A DNA stretch of 48,497 bases from Chloroflexota bacterium (GTDB taxonomy: Bacteria > Chloroflexota > Limnocylindria > Limnocylindrales > CSP1-4). The DNA is taken from positions 1-48,497 of the forward strand of contig JACPOU010000041.1 of NCBI GenBank assembly GCA_016191345.1, in the 5' to 3' direction. Under the pieces are notes generated by a model. The model was not told the DNA's origin. It searched no databases and saw only the letters and a list, made by a program, of their open reading frames with translations. Below are positions 15,549 to 24,229 of this stretch, in pieces. Within the stretch, counting starts at the first letter, position 1. Every line of letters begins with the position of its first letter. A program made the translations under genes and the position numbers.

Positions 15549-17377
15549 TCGACCGTGACGGACTTCGCGAGGTTGCGCGGCTGGTCGACGTCCGTGCCGC
15601 GAGCGACCGCGACGTGGTAGGCGAACAGCTGGAGCGGGATGATCGCGAGGACAGCGCCGATCGCGTCGTGGGTCTCGGGCACCCAGCAGACGTCGTCCGC
15701 GAAGCGCTCGATCTGGGCATCGCCCTCGGTCGCCACGGCGATGACGCGCGCGTCCCGAGCCCGGCCCTCCATGACGTTGCTGATGAGCTTCTCGTACGTG
15801 GAGGAGCGGGTCGCGATCGCGACGAGCGGGCACTCCGCGTCGAGGAGCGAGATCGGGCCGTGCTTCAGCTCGCCCGCCGGGTAGCCCTCGGCATGGACGT
15901 AGCTGATCTCCTTGAGCTTGAGTGCGCCCTCGAGGGCGGCCGGGTAGGTGGATCCGCGGCCGACGAACATGAAGCCCCGGGAGTTCACGTAGCGCCGCGC
16001 CAGCGCGGGGGCGCCCGGCGCGTTGTTCGCGAGGGCCCGGGTGGCGGCGTCGGGCAGCGCGTGGAGGGCGCGGGCGAGCTCGGTCTCCTGGGCTTCGCCG
16101 AACGTGCCGCGAAGCCGGCCGATGGCGGCAGCAAGGACGATGAGCGTCGTGACCTGGGTCACGAACGTCTTCGAGGCGGCGACCGCGATCTCGGGCCCGG
16201 CCTGGAGGAAGAGGACCGCGTCCGCCTCGCGGGTGATCGCCGAGCCGACCGTGTTCGTGACCGCGACGATCGGGCAGCCCTGCTCGCGCGCGTAGCGGGT
16301 CGGGGCGATCGTGTCCGCGGTCTCGCCGGATTGCGTGACGGCGATGACGAGCGTCTTCCCGTCGAGGGGCGGCGGGCTGTAGCGGAACTCGGAGCCGACC
16401 GTCAGCCTGGCCGGCAGGCCGGTCCACGCCTCGAGCGCCGACGCGCCGACGAGCGCGGCGTACGACGCCGTGCCGCAGGCGACGAGCTCGATCCGGGTGA
16501 TCTCCCGGAGGCGATCCTCGAGTCCGGCGATCTCCGGCACCTGGATCCGGTCGTGCCGTGTCACCCGGCCGGCAAGCGATTGCCGGAGCGCCTCCGGCTG
16601 CTCGTGGATCTCCTTGAGCATGAAGTGCTCGAAGCCGCCCTTCTCGGCGACCTCGGGCGACCAGTCGATGATCGTCTCCGGGCGGAACCGCTCGACGCCG
16701 TCGACGCCGGTCACCTTGACCCCCGACGGGCGGACGTCCACGACGTCCCCCTCCTCGAGGAACACGATCCGGTTCGTATGGGCGAGGATCGCGGCCACAT
16801 CGCTGGCCACGAACGATTCCTCGCCGTTGAGCCCCACGACGAGCGGCACGTCCTGGCGTGCCCCGACAAGGCGGCCCATCTCGTCCTTGTGCATGACGAC
16901 GATCGCGTAGGCGCCCTCGACCCGCCGGAGCGCCGCCCGCACGGCGTCGGCGAGGTCGCCCGCGTAGGCCTCCTCGACGAGATGAGCCAGGGCTTCGGTG
17001 TCCGTCTCGGACTGGAGGACGTGGCCGCGGGCCTCGAGCCCGTCGCGCAGCTCGCGGAAGTTCTCGATGATCCCGTTGTGGATGACCGTGATCCTGCCGC
17101 TGCAGTCGACGTGGGGGTGGGCGTTGAGGTCGTTCGGGCGGCCGTGGGTGGCCCAGCGCGTGTGGGCCAGGCCCATGGCCGCGTGCGGCGTCCGGTCGGC
17201 GATCGCCGTGGTGAGGTTGGCGAGCTTGCCGGCGCGCTTCTCGACGAAGAGGTCTCCCTGCTCGTCCACGAGCGCGATGCCCGCACTGTCGTAGCCGCGG
17301 TACTCGAGGCGCCGGAGCCCCTCGATCAGGATGGGGCCCGCCGCACGTGGCCCGGTGTAACCGACGATGCCGCACAT
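15545..17377 (-). CDS. glmS: Glutamine-fructose-6-phosphate aminotransferase
   Basis: 610 residues, the normal length. It makes glucosamine-6-phosphate from fructose-6-phosphate and glutamine, the first step to UDP-GlcNAc. The nucleophile Cys2 opens the class II glutaminase domain (MCGIVGYTGPRAAGPILIEG), with HTRWATHGRPN further on. Two SIS sugar-isomerase domains follow (VACGTASYAALVG, SQSGET-like TQSGETADTI), and it ends in the conserved NLAKSVTVE. AGAGGA lies nine bases before the ATG. The 75-base gap to glmM has a strong hairpin but is too short for a glmS ribozyme. Confidence 0.97.
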   Translation of the reverse strand: MCGIVGYTGPRAAGPILIEGLRRLEYRGYDSAGIALVDEQGDLFVEKRAGKLANLTTAIADRTPHAAMGLAHTRWATHGRPNDLNAHPHVDCSGRITVIHNGIIENFRELRDGLEARGHVLQSETDTEALAHLVEEAYAGDLADAVRAALRRVEGAYAIVVMHKDEMGRLVGARQDVPLVVGLNGEESFVASDVAAILAHTNRIVFLEEGDVVDVRPSGVKVTGVDGVERFRPETIIDWSPEVAEKGGFEHFMLKEIHEQPEALRQSLAGRVTRHDRIQVPEIAGLEDRLREITRIELVACGTASYAALVGASALEAWTGLPARLTVGSEFRYSPPPLDGKTLVIAVTQSGETADTIAPTRYAREQGCPIVAVTNTVGSAITREADAVLFLQAGPEIAVAASKTFVTQVTTLIVLAAAIGRLRGTFGEAQETELARALHALPDAATRALANNAPGAPALARRYVNSRGFMFVGRGSTYPAALEGALKLKEISYVHAEGYPAGELKHGPISLLDAECPLVAIATRSSTYEKLISNVMEGRARDARVIAVATEGDAQIERFADDVCWVPETHDAIGAVLAIIPLQLFAYHVAVARGTDVDQPRNLAKSVTVE

Positions 17378-17402
17378 CGGATCAGGTCCTCTGTTCGTTC
17401 GT

Positions 17403-17422
17403 GACCCGGCCGTGGCCGGGTC
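17403..17422 (-). promoter_or_regulatory. Hairpin between glmM and glmS
   Basis: GACCCGGC-CACG-GCCGGGTC on the minus strand: a perfect 8-bp stem with a 4-base loop, midway between the glmM stop and the glmS ribosome site. No U-run follows, so it is not a standard terminator; it could stabilise the mRNA or tune glmS relative to glmM. Confidence 0.5.
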
Positions 17423-17452
17423 GCTCCTGGCTCGATGGAGTGGGCACCGGGA

Positions 17453-18787
17453 TCAGTGTAGACGCTCCCCGGCGACGGTCGCCAGCGCGTCGGCCAGCTC
17501 CGTGACGAGCCCGGCGTCCGGGCCCTCCACCATGACCCGCAGGGCGGGCTCCGTGCCCGACGGCCGGACGAGGACCCGGCCCGAGCCGCCGAGGCGGGCC
17601 TGGGCATCGGCGATCGCGTGCTGGAGGATGGGATCCCCCTCCCACTGGTCCTTGTGACGGACCCGGACCGCGCGCTGCTGCTGCGGCAGGAGCGGGATCT
17701 GCGCGGCGAGCTCCGAGATCGGGCGGCCCGCGGCCGTGAGCACGCGGAGCACCTCGAGCGCGGTCACGATGCCGTCCCCGGAGGTCGTGTGCTCGCGGAC
17801 GATGACGTGGCCGCTCTTCTCGCCGCCGAGCCCGCCGCCGCTGACCTGCATGCCCTCGAGGATGTACTTGTCGCCGACAGGGGTGCGCACGACGGTTCCG
17901 CCCGCGGCCTCGACGGCGTGTTGCAACCCGCCGTTCGACAGCACCGACACGACCAGCGTCCGCTCGTCGAGCGTCCCGTTCGCGAGCCGCTCCAGGGCGA
18001 GGAACCCGAGGACCTGGTCGCCGTCCACGACCGACCCGGAGGCGTCCACGGCCACGAGGCGGTCGGCGTCCCCGTCGAGGGCGAAGCCGAGATCCGCGCC
18101 GCGCTCGACGACGACCCGGGCGAGGTCCGCGGGGTCGGTGGCGCCGCAGTGGAGGTTGATGTTCCGGCCGTCGGGCTCCGCGTGGATGACCTCGATCGCC
18201 GCGCCGGTCGCCCGCAGGATGTCCGCGCCGACCGCCGCCCCGGACCCGTTCGCGCCGTCGAGCACGATCCGCAGCCCCGACGCGTCGACCGAGCGAGCGA
18301 GGCGCATCCGATGTTCGAGGTAGGCCCCGAGCCGATCCCGGGCATCGACGGCGACGCCGAGCTCGTCGTTGCCGGAGCCGCCCAGCTCCTCGGTCCGCCA
18401 GATGAGCTGCTCCAGCTCGTCCTCGACCGCGTCGTCGAGCTTCAGGCCGTGCTCGTCGAGGACCTTCAGCCCGTTGTCGGCCGCGGGATTGTGCGAGGCC
18501 GAGACCATGATCCCGGCGACGAACTCGCCCGCTCCCGCGAGGAAGGCGAGGGCCGGGGTCGGGACCACCCCGACGCGGTGGACGTCCGCCCCGAGGCTCG
18601 TCGCCCCGGCCGTGATCGCGGCCACGAAGAGATCGCCGGAGCGCCGCGTGTCCTGGCCGACGACGATGGCCCCGCGGCCCCTGGCGAGGCGATGGGCGGT
18701 CGCCCGGCCGAGGGCATACGCGATCGTGGGCTTCAGGTCGACATTGGCGACCCCGCGGATGCCGTCGGTTCCGAACAGGCGCGGCAC
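17453..18787 (-). CDS. glmM: Phosphoglucosamine mutase
   Basis: 444 residues. It converts glucosamine-6-phosphate to glucosamine-1-phosphate, between GlmS and GlmU. RLFGTDGIRGVANVDLKP is the family start, GIMVSASHNPAADNG holds the phosphorylated active-site Ser, DGDADRLVAVD is the Mg2+ loop, GGEKSGHVIV the sugar loop, and RPSGTEPALRVMVEG the phosphate-binding C-terminus. The start is GTG at 18787, with GGAGGAG about eleven bases upstream and homology beginning at once. In several Firmicutes GlmM binds and inhibits CdaA, which is encoded just upstream here too. Confidence 0.97.
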   Translation of the reverse strand: MPRLFGTDGIRGVANVDLKPTIAYALGRATAHRLARGRGAIVVGQDTRRSGDLFVAAITAGATSLGADVHRVGVVPTPALAFLAGAGEFVAGIMVSASHNPAADNGLKVLDEHGLKLDDAVEDELEQLIWRTEELGGSGNDELGVAVDARDRLGAYLEHRMRLARSVDASGLRIVLDGANGSGAAVGADILRATGAAIEVIHAEPDGRNINLHCGATDPADLARVVVERGADLGFALDGDADRLVAVDASGSVVDGDQVLGFLALERLANGTLDERTLVVSVLSNGGLQHAVEAAGGTVVRTPVGDKYILEGMQVSGGGLGGEKSGHVIVREHTTSGDGIVTALEVLRVLTAAGRPISELAAQIPLLPQQQRAVRVRHKDQWEGDPILQHAIADAQARLGGSGRVLVRPSGTEPALRVMVEGPDAGLVTELADALATVAGERLH

Positions 18788-18839
18788 GAGGGAAGGCTCC
18801 TCCGGGTTGGGGATTGGGCGAGGGCCGGGCGATCCCTCG

Positions 18840-20072
18840 TCAGGGGGCCGGACTCGCTGACGACGTCGGGGGAAGCGCGATCGTGACGACGACCGGGTTC
18901 GGGCTGGCTCCCACCAGCGTAAGTCCGGTGACGAGATTCGCGCTGGCGGACACGTCGTAACTGCCGACATCGAGACCAGAGACGTCGAGGGTGAGGGTGA
19001 TCGTGGAACCCGACAGGCGGTCGAGATCCGCGACCGATCCGCCGATCGTGACGAGGACCCGATCCGTCGACAGCCGGTACTCGCGATCGGCCCGGGCGCC
19101 GACGAGGAGGAGGCCCGCCTCGAACGTGCGGGTCGAGACGATCGGCCGCAGCGTGACGCGCACGGTGATGCTTGGGCTGTCGAGGGCCTGGACCCCATCC
19201 GGCAGGAGGAGGAGGACCTGTGTCTCGATGTCCGACGTGGCGCCGGTCATCGTCACCGGCGAGGTGTCCGCGACCTCGAGCGCGACGAGGTCGTTGACGT
19301 CGCCCTCGACGGCCACGACGAGCGGATCCGTCGTGATCGACGCGATCTCGAAGCCGGCGGCCGGTGAACCGACGACGACCGGCTGGACGGGCAGGGTCTT
19401 GGTCTGGCGATCCGTGAAAATCGCCAGCCGGACACGGGTCGTGGCCGGTTCGACGTCCACCGGGCTCAACGGCTCGCCCGCCGAGTCCACGGGCAGGAGC
19501 TCCACGAGACGGTTGATGTCGAGGCCGGAGGAATCCACCGAGACGCGCGCCTGGACTTCCGCGACCCGGCCGACGATGGACGCCGGCCCCCGGACGGTCG
19601 CCTCGGTCGCGTCGACCTTGGGGTCGCCGACGTCGAGGCCGCTCGGGATCGGCCCGAGGACCGGCGTCACCGGTACGGTCCGGCTGATGACGGCGTCCAG
19701 CTCCACGACGATCCGGCGCGGCTGGTAGTCCAGGACCTGGATCCGCTGGTCGATCGCCACGACCCGCACCGCCACCGACGTCCCGCCGGCCGCGGGGACG
19801 ACATCGGAGAGATCCACGGTCGCGCGGAAGCTTGAGCTGTCCAGGCGGAGTCCCAGGTCCTCCGGCGCCAGGAAGCGGATCTGGCTCACCGCACCAAGGT
19901 CGGACAGGATCGTGACGTCGGCCGTCGTCCCGATGCTCTCGATGGGAACGCTGCCTTCGAAGAGCTTGGCGCTGGATGAGACCACGAGGCCGCCGTACAG
20001 CATGGTCGCAAGCGCGACGGCGCCGAGCTTGAGGGGCCAGTTGTGGACGAACCGCCTGAGCAGCCGGATCAT
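18840..20072 (-). CDS. cdaR: YbbR-repeat protein, probable CdaA regulator CdaR
   Basis: 410 residues. A basic N-terminus and one membrane helix (about 13-33, LKLGAVALATMLYGGLVVSS) anchor it, with the rest outside. The exterior consists of about four YbbR-type repeats of ~80 residues, each with a pattern such as VRGPASIVGRVAEVQARVSV, and ends in a short Pro/Ser/Ala tail. In Firmicutes CdaR modulates the membrane diadenylate cyclase CdaA. The ATG overlaps the cdaA stop by four bases, and glmM follows, giving the classic cdaA-cdaR-glmM order. Confidence 0.9.
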   Translation of the reverse strand: MIRLLRRFVHNWPLKLGAVALATMLYGGLVVSSSAKLFEGSVPIESIGTTADVTILSDLGAVSQIRFLAPEDLGLRLDSSSFRATVDLSDVVPAAGGTSVAVRVVAIDQRIQVLDYQPRRIVVELDAVISRTVPVTPVLGPIPSGLDVGDPKVDATEATVRGPASIVGRVAEVQARVSVDSSGLDINRLVELLPVDSAGEPLSPVDVEPATTRVRLAIFTDRQTKTLPVQPVVVGSPAAGFEIASITTDPLVVAVEGDVNDLVALEVADTSPVTMTGATSDIETQVLLLLPDGVQALDSPSITVRVTLRPIVSTRTFEAGLLLVGARADREYRLSTDRVLVTIGGSVADLDRLSGSTITLTLDVSGLDVGSYDVSASANLVTGLTLVGASPNPVVVTIALPPTSSASPAP

Positions 20073-21124
20073 CGTCGCGAGGCCGCCGAACCCGCGGTCT
20101 CCGCCGGTGGCGCGGCGGGCAGTGCCGGCGCCGCGGCGGGCGTGCCCGGTCCGGCGTCGGACGAGCCGGCCGTCCCGGCCGGCGACGAACCGGCCGTCCC
20201 GGGCGGCGTCGTGGCCGCGAGCGGCGGCGCGGCCTCGCGGGCGGCCTCGAGCGCGGCGCTTCGGCGGACCAGCCGCCTGAGGCCCCGAGCCGGGCTCCTG
20301 CCGGGCCCTCCGTCGTCCGCCGGCCGGAGCCTGAGCCGGCCTCGCTCCGTCTGCGGATGGAGGAGTGCCCGGATCGCCCGGCCGAGCTGGAGCTCGTTGA
20401 GGTTCCGGACGATGCGCGCCCGCTCCACGAGGCTCACCTGGCCGTTCTCCTCGGAGATGACCACGACGACCGCGTCCGTCTGCTCGGTCATCCCCAGCGC
20501 CGCCCGGTGGCGGGTTCCCAGCCGCTCCACCTGGACCGTCGTCTCGGCGAGCGGCAGGAGCGCTCCCGCGGCGAGGATCGTGCCGCCCCGGACGATGACC
20601 GCGCCGTCATGGAGCGCGCTTCGCGGCATGAAGATCGTCCGGAGGAGCTCCACGGACAGGTCGCCGTGGATCATGATCCCCGTCTCGGCGATCTCCTCGA
20701 GGCCCGTGTCGCGCTCGAGGACGATGAGCGCGCCGTGGCCGTCGGCGGACAGCACGGCCGCCGCCCGCGCCACCTGGCTCGCCACCTGCTCCGCCTCGCG
20801 GTTCTCGTTCGAGAACAGCCAGGCGAACGACCCCACCCGGCCGATCCGCTCGAGGGCCCGCCGCATCTCCGGCTGGAAGATCACGACGAGGGCGAAGAGG
20901 CCCACGACCGCCCCGGCCTGGAGGATCTGGGTGAGGAGCCGGAGCGCCAGGGCCTGGGCCGCGAAATAGACGACGAACAGGACCGAGATGCCGATGACGA
21001 GCCGAACTGCCCGGGTCCCGCGGATCAGGCTGAACAGCCAGTAGATCAGGAGCGCGGTGAGCCCGATGTCGAGCAGCGTCGTGGGCCGAACCTGGTCGAG
21101 GATCGACGCGAGGAGCTGCGGCAT
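20069..21124 (-). CDS. cdaA: Diadenylate cyclase CdaA (c-di-AMP synthase)
   Basis: 351 residues. Three membrane helices lie within residues 1-85 (for example TLLDIGLTALLIYWLF and VIGISVLFVVYFAAQALAL). The DAC catalytic domain follows: SALHDGAVIVRGGTI (the DGA motif) and GTRHRAALGMTEQTDAVVVV (the RHR motif), so it should be active in making c-di-AMP from two ATP. An extra ~95 residues at the C-terminus are basic, then Ala/Pro/Gly-rich and disordered, unlike the short tails of most CdaA. It heads the cdaA-cdaR-glmM-glmS operon behind an extended -10 box. Confidence 0.95.
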   Translation of the reverse strand: MPQLLASILDQVRPTTLLDIGLTALLIYWLFSLIRGTRAVRLVIGISVLFVVYFAAQALALRLLTQILQAGAVVGLFALVVIFQPEMRRALERIGRVGSFAWLFSNENREAEQVASQVARAAAVLSADGHGALIVLERDTGLEEIAETGIMIHGDLSVELLRTIFMPRSALHDGAVIVRGGTILAAGALLPLAETTVQVERLGTRHRAALGMTEQTDAVVVVISEENGQVSLVERARIVRNLNELQLGRAIRALLHPQTERGRLRLRPADDGGPGRSPARGLRRLVRRSAALEAAREAAPPLAATTPPGTAGSSPAGTAGSSDAGPGTPAAAPALPAAPPAETAGSAASRR

Positions 21125-21133
21125 CGTCGGGCG

Positions 21134-21142
21134 AGTGTAGCA
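21134..21142 (-). promoter_or_regulatory. Extended -10 promoter of the cdaA operon
   Basis: TGCTACACT on the minus strand, a TGn extension plus TACACT, nine bases before the cdaA ATG; the predicted leader is only about two bases. No -35 is evident, as is usual for extended -10 promoters. Confidence 0.5.
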
Positions 21143-21187
21143 TCGCGTCCCCGCACGGCCGGCCCCGGCGGCGGTCGGCGACCGGCG

Positions 21188-22192
21188 TCAGGGAGCGGGC
21201 GCCGGGACCTCGAGACCATGCTCGACGGCGAACGCCGAGATCCCGGCGCGAAGGGTCTCGTCCGCCTCCAGGTCGGCGAGGCGCACGAGCAGGCGGACCT
21301 TCTCGGACGCCAGGGCTGACCAACCCCGCTCGACCTGGATGGCCGCGATCTCGAGCTGGAGGCGTGGGTCCGATGGGGTCGCCGCGAGGAGCGCGAGGCA
21401 GGCATCCATCGCCGCGTCGACCTGGCCGAGGCCTCGATGGGTGGCCGCCAGGGCGAGGAAGCGGTCGCCGGCCCCGACCAGGTCGCCGGCGTCCAGCAGG
21501 GCATCGGCCACAGCCCGCAGCACGGCCGGGTCCTGGGCTTTCGGCGGCCCGGCCGCAGCCGAAGACATGGCCGCGTCATCGGGCGGCGTGGCGGTCCCTG
21601 TGCCCGTCGCCACCTCGCGTGGCGGCCCGAGGCTCGCGCCGGCGATCGGCGACTCGGTCTCGGCAGGGCCCGCCTCCGGCTTGCCGGCCGGCGCGCCCGG
21701 GTCGAGGATGCCCAGTGCCCGGTCCAGCGCCTCGACGGCCGGCCGGTCCTCGCCGGCGGTCCGCAGGAGGGCGGTCAGCCGCTCGAGCTCGTGGCGCCGC
21801 GATCGGGACTCGGCGAGCTCCAGCGCCCGCCGGGCCGCGTCCGCCGCGTCCGCCGTCCGGCCGACCTGCTCGAGCGCCGCCGCGAGCACCTCGAAGTCGG
21901 TGGCCGCGTCCACGCGCCGCCCGGCCGCGGCATGGAGCTCGGCACGGCCGCGGAGGGCTCCCTCGTCCGCCGGTGCCCGCTGGAGTGCCGCGTCGAACGC
22001 GACCAGCGCCTCGTCCCCGCGGCCCTGGCGAACGAGCACGCCGGCGAGGCTCGCATACGGGAGCGCCCGGTCGGGGGCGAGCTCGGCAGCCGCTCGATAG
22101 GCGGCCGCGGCGGCGTCGAGCCGGTCGCGAAGCGCGGCCACGTGACCGCGGCGCAGCGCGTCCTTGTACTGCTCATAGAGGGCCTGGCTCAT
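21188..22192 (-). CDS. TPR-repeat protein
   Basis: 334 residues, no catalytic motif and no signal peptide seen. The N-terminal part (about 15-140) has three or four tetratricopeptide-like helical pairs, such as AAAAAYRAAAELAPDRALPY and ALVAFDAALQRAPADEGALR. A Pro/Ala/Thr-rich linker of ~60 residues leads to a second helical block (about 220-330, AGDRFLALAATHRGLGQVDA and following). It is probably a protein-interaction scaffold. Its partners are unknown; it sits alone between argF and cdaA with its own -10 box. Confidence 0.8.
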   Translation of the reverse strand: MSQALYEQYKDALRRGHVAALRDRLDAAAAAYRAAAELAPDRALPYASLAGVLVRQGRGDEALVAFDAALQRAPADEGALRGRAELHAAAGRRVDAATDFEVLAAALEQVGRTADAADAARRALELAESRSRRHELERLTALLRTAGEDRPAVEALDRALGILDPGAPAGKPEAGPAETESPIAGASLGPPREVATGTGTATPPDDAAMSSAAAGPPKAQDPAVLRAVADALLDAGDLVGAGDRFLALAATHRGLGQVDAAMDACLALLAATPSDPRLQLEIAAIQVERGWSALASEKVRLLVRLADLEADETLRAGISAFAVEHGLEVPAPAP

Positions 22193-22201
22193 CAGATCCG
22201 C

Positions 22202-22207
22202 ATCGTA
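22202..22207 (-). promoter_or_regulatory. -10 box upstream of the TPR gene
   Basis: TACGAT on the minus strand, nine bases before the ATG at 22192, in a 51-base gap after argF. There is no good -35 and no Shine-Dalgarno; a leader of about two bases is predicted. Confidence 0.4.
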
Positions 22208-22243
22208 CCGCGCGGCGCGGCCGGCTCCCGACCGGCGGGAACG

Positions 22244-23218
22244 CTAACCGGTGCCAGGCGGGCGACCCCCGAGGAGCTCCACGAGCAGGCCCTTCTGGAC
22301 GTGGAGCCGGTTCTCGGATTGCTGGAAGACCAGGCTGCGCGGCCCGTCCATGACCTCGGAGGTGATCTCCTGCTCGCGGTGCGCCGGCAGGCAGTGCATC
22401 ACCCTCGCCTGGGGCCCGGCGACGCGGCACAGTTCCTCGTCGACCTGGAAGCCGCGGAACGCCTGCTCCCGGACGGCGGCCTCATCCTCCTGCCCCATCG
22501 AGGTCCACGAGTCGGTGTAGATCACGTCGGCGCCCTCAACGGCTGCCCTGGGGTCGATGCCGACATCCACCCAGCCTCCATGGGCGGCGCCGATCGCCCG
22601 GGCCGAGGCAACGACGGCCGGATCCGGGCCGTAGCCCGCGGGATGGGCCAGGCGGACCGTCGCTCCCTGGCCGGCCACGACCGTCGCGAGCGAGTGGAAG
22701 ACGTTGTTGCCGTCGCCGACGAAGGTCACGACCCGGCCGGCCAGGGACCCGAAGACCTCCCGCAGCGTGAACACGTCGGCGAGGGCCTGGCAGGGGTGCT
22801 CGTGGCGGGTGAGGGCATTGATCACGGGGACCGCGGCTCGCGCGGCGAGCTCCTCCGCGATCTCGTGCGGGCCCGTGCGGATCACGATCCCGTCGACGAA
22901 GGCCTGGAGGTTCCGGGCGACGTCCGCGACCGATTCACGCACGCCCCAGCCGACGTTTCCCGCGGTCAGCTGGATGGCGCCGCCGCCGAGCTGGAGCATC
23001 CCGGCCTCGAACGTGACGCGCGTCCGGAGGCTGGGCCGCTCGAAGAGCATCGCGAGGGATCGCCGGACGAGTGGCGGCTCGGCATGCCGCCGATCGACAA
23101 GGAACTCCGCCTTGAGGGTCGCGGCCGTCTCGAAGACACGGCCCACCTCGGCCGGCGACAGGTCAGCCGCCTTGATGAGATTCCGGCCTCGAAGGCTGCC
23201 GACAGGGGCGACGTCCAT
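22244..23218 (-). CDS. argF: Ornithine carbamoyltransferase
   Basis: 324 residues. It makes citrulline from ornithine and carbamoyl phosphate. The carbamoyl-phosphate loop is ERPSLRTRVTFEAGMLQLGG, with Leu64 where STRTR has Thr; HPCQALAD is intact. The ornithine-specific loop YTDSWTSMGQE and the catalytic MHCLPAHREQE make ornithine rather than aspartate the likely substrate. No other arginine gene is in the window. It has its own promoter with a -10 box six bases from the ATG, so it is not part of the ribosomal operon. Confidence 0.95.
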   Translation of the reverse strand: MDVAPVGSLRGRNLIKAADLSPAEVGRVFETAATLKAEFLVDRRHAEPPLVRRSLAMLFERPSLRTRVTFEAGMLQLGGGAIQLTAGNVGWGVRESVADVARNLQAFVDGIVIRTGPHEIAEELAARAAVPVINALTRHEHPCQALADVFTLREVFGSLAGRVVTFVGDGNNVFHSLATVVAGQGATVRLAHPAGYGPDPAVVASARAIGAAHGGWVDVGIDPRAAVEGADVIYTDSWTSMGQEDEAAVREQAFRGFQVDEELCRVAGPQARVMHCLPAHREQEITSEVMDGPRSLVFQQSENRLHVQKGLLVELLGGRPPGTG

Positions 23219-23224
23219 CCGGCA

Positions 23225-23253
23225 ACTCTAGCCGCGCGGACGCCGAGCGCAAA
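23225..23253 (-). promoter_or_regulatory. Leaderless promoter of argF
   Basis: On the minus strand TTTGCG (23253-23248), a 17-base spacer and TAGAGT (23230-23225), then six bases to the argF ATG. The predicted start of transcription is the A of the start codon. There is no Shine-Dalgarno. Confidence 0.55.
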
Positions 23254-23280
23254 CCGGATCGTGGCCATCGGAGGGCGGCC

Positions 23281-23356
23281 GCGGCGAAGGCGCGGCCGAG
23301 CAGGCGAGCGAGCGCACTCGAACGTGCGTGAGCGAGCCAGCGGAGGCCGCAACGCC
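23281..23356 (-). repeat. Intergenic element, copy A
   Basis: Occupies the 160-base gap between rpsI and argF. It contains GCGAGCGCACTCGAACGTGC and on to 23335, matching copy B over 28 bases with one mismatch, with a small CGCAC/GTGCG stem-loop at its centre. It is flanked by the arm GCGGAGGCCGCAACGC (23339-23354) shared with copies B and C and by GGCGAAGGCGCGGCCGAGCA (23283-23302), similar to copy C. Confidence 0.7.
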
Positions 23357-23378
23357 CGCGTCGGGCGTCAGGCAGTGG

Positions 23379-23783
23379 CTACCTCTTCGTGTACTGGGGG
23401 GCCTTGCGGGCTCGCTTGAGCCCGTACTTCTTCCGCTCCTTCATCCGCGGGTCGCGGGTCAGGTAGCCAGCCTGGCGCAGGACGAGGCGGTGGCCGTCCG
23501 GATCGAGCTCGAGGAGCGCCCGGGCGATGCCGTGACGGATCGCACCGGCCTGGCCGGTGACGCCGCCGCCCTCGACCTTGATCAGGGCGTTGAATCGGCC
23601 CTCGGTGCCCGTGACGCGGAAGGGCATCCGGAGGTCGGCCTCGTTGATCGCGTTTCCGAAGTGCTCCATGAGGGAGCGCCCGTTGACGACGATCTCGCCC
23701 TCGCCGGGCATGAGCCGGACCCGGGCGACCGCGGTCTTGCGGCGGCCGGTCCCGGAGTTGAAGACAGGAGCTGCGGTGGCCAT
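23379..23783 (-). CDS. rpsI: 30S ribosomal protein S9
   Basis: 134 residues, usual length. The N-terminal [20 protein letters not shown] is the family signature, and the basic C-terminal tail ends in RKAPQYTKR, with the last Arg that reaches the P-site tRNA. It is last in the infA-led operon, 14 bases after rplM; the L13-S9 pair is almost universal. Downstream lies a repeat element rather than a clear terminator. Confidence 0.97.
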   Translation of the reverse strand: MATAAPVFNSGTGRRKTAVARVRLMPGEGEIVVNGRSLMEHFGNAINEADLRMPFRVTGTEGRFNALIKVEGGGVTGQAGAIRHGIARALLELDPDGHRLVLRQAGYLTRDPRMKERKKYGLKRARKAPQYTKR

Positions 23784-23797
23784 CGTCGTCTCCTCCG

Positions 23798-24229
23798 TCA
23801 GGCGAGCGGCTCAGGCTGCTGAGCCTGATGGGGATGATCGTTGCCGGCGTAGATCTTGAGCTTGCGGAGCTGCTGCGCCCCGAGGCGGTTGTGCGGCAGC
23901 ATGCCCTTGATCGCCCGGCGGACGACCTCCTCGGGACGTCGCTCGAGGAGCTTGCCGAGCGACTCCTCCTTGAACCCCTGGGGGTGGCCGCTGTGGCGGG
24001 CGTATGACTTCGAGGTCAGCTTGTCGCTGCTCACGGCGATCTTCCCGGCATTCAGGATGATGACGTGGTCCCCGGTGTCGAGATGGGCGGTGTACGTGGG
24101 CTTGTGCTTGCCGGAGAGGACGCGCGCGACCTGCGTCGCGAGGCGGCCGAGCGTCTGGCCCGTCGCGTCCACGACGAACCACGCGCGCTCGATCTCGCTC
24201 TCCCGGGCGGTATAGGTCTTGGCGTTCAT
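23798..24229 (-). CDS. rplM: 50S ribosomal protein L13
   Basis: 143 residues. It begins [19 protein letters not shown] and contains [20 protein letters not shown] and [19 protein letters not shown], followed by [21 protein letters not shown] near the end, all typical of L13. The ATG overlaps the truA stop by four bases. The truA-rplM-rpsI order after rplQ is the common Gram-positive arrangement. Confidence 0.97.
   Translation of the reverse strand: MNAKTYTARESEIERAWFVVDATGQTLGRLATQVARVLSGKHKPTYTAHLDTGDHVIILNAGKIAVSSDKLTSKSYARHSGHPQGFKEESLGKLLERRPEEVVRRAIKGMLPHNRLGAQQLRKLKIYAGNDHPHQAQQPEPLA

Noticed and set aside
17378..17452. glmS ribozyme upstream of glmS
   Set aside because: The gap to glmM is only 75 bases, too short for the ribozyme core, and holds a simple 8-bp hairpin instead.
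22244..23218. Acetyl- or succinyl-ornithine carbamoyltransferase, because of SLRTR instead of STRTR
   Set aside because: The ornithine loop SMGQE and the HCLPAHRE motif fit plain ornithine carbamoyltransferase, and I recall SLRTR in many bacterial ArgF proteins.
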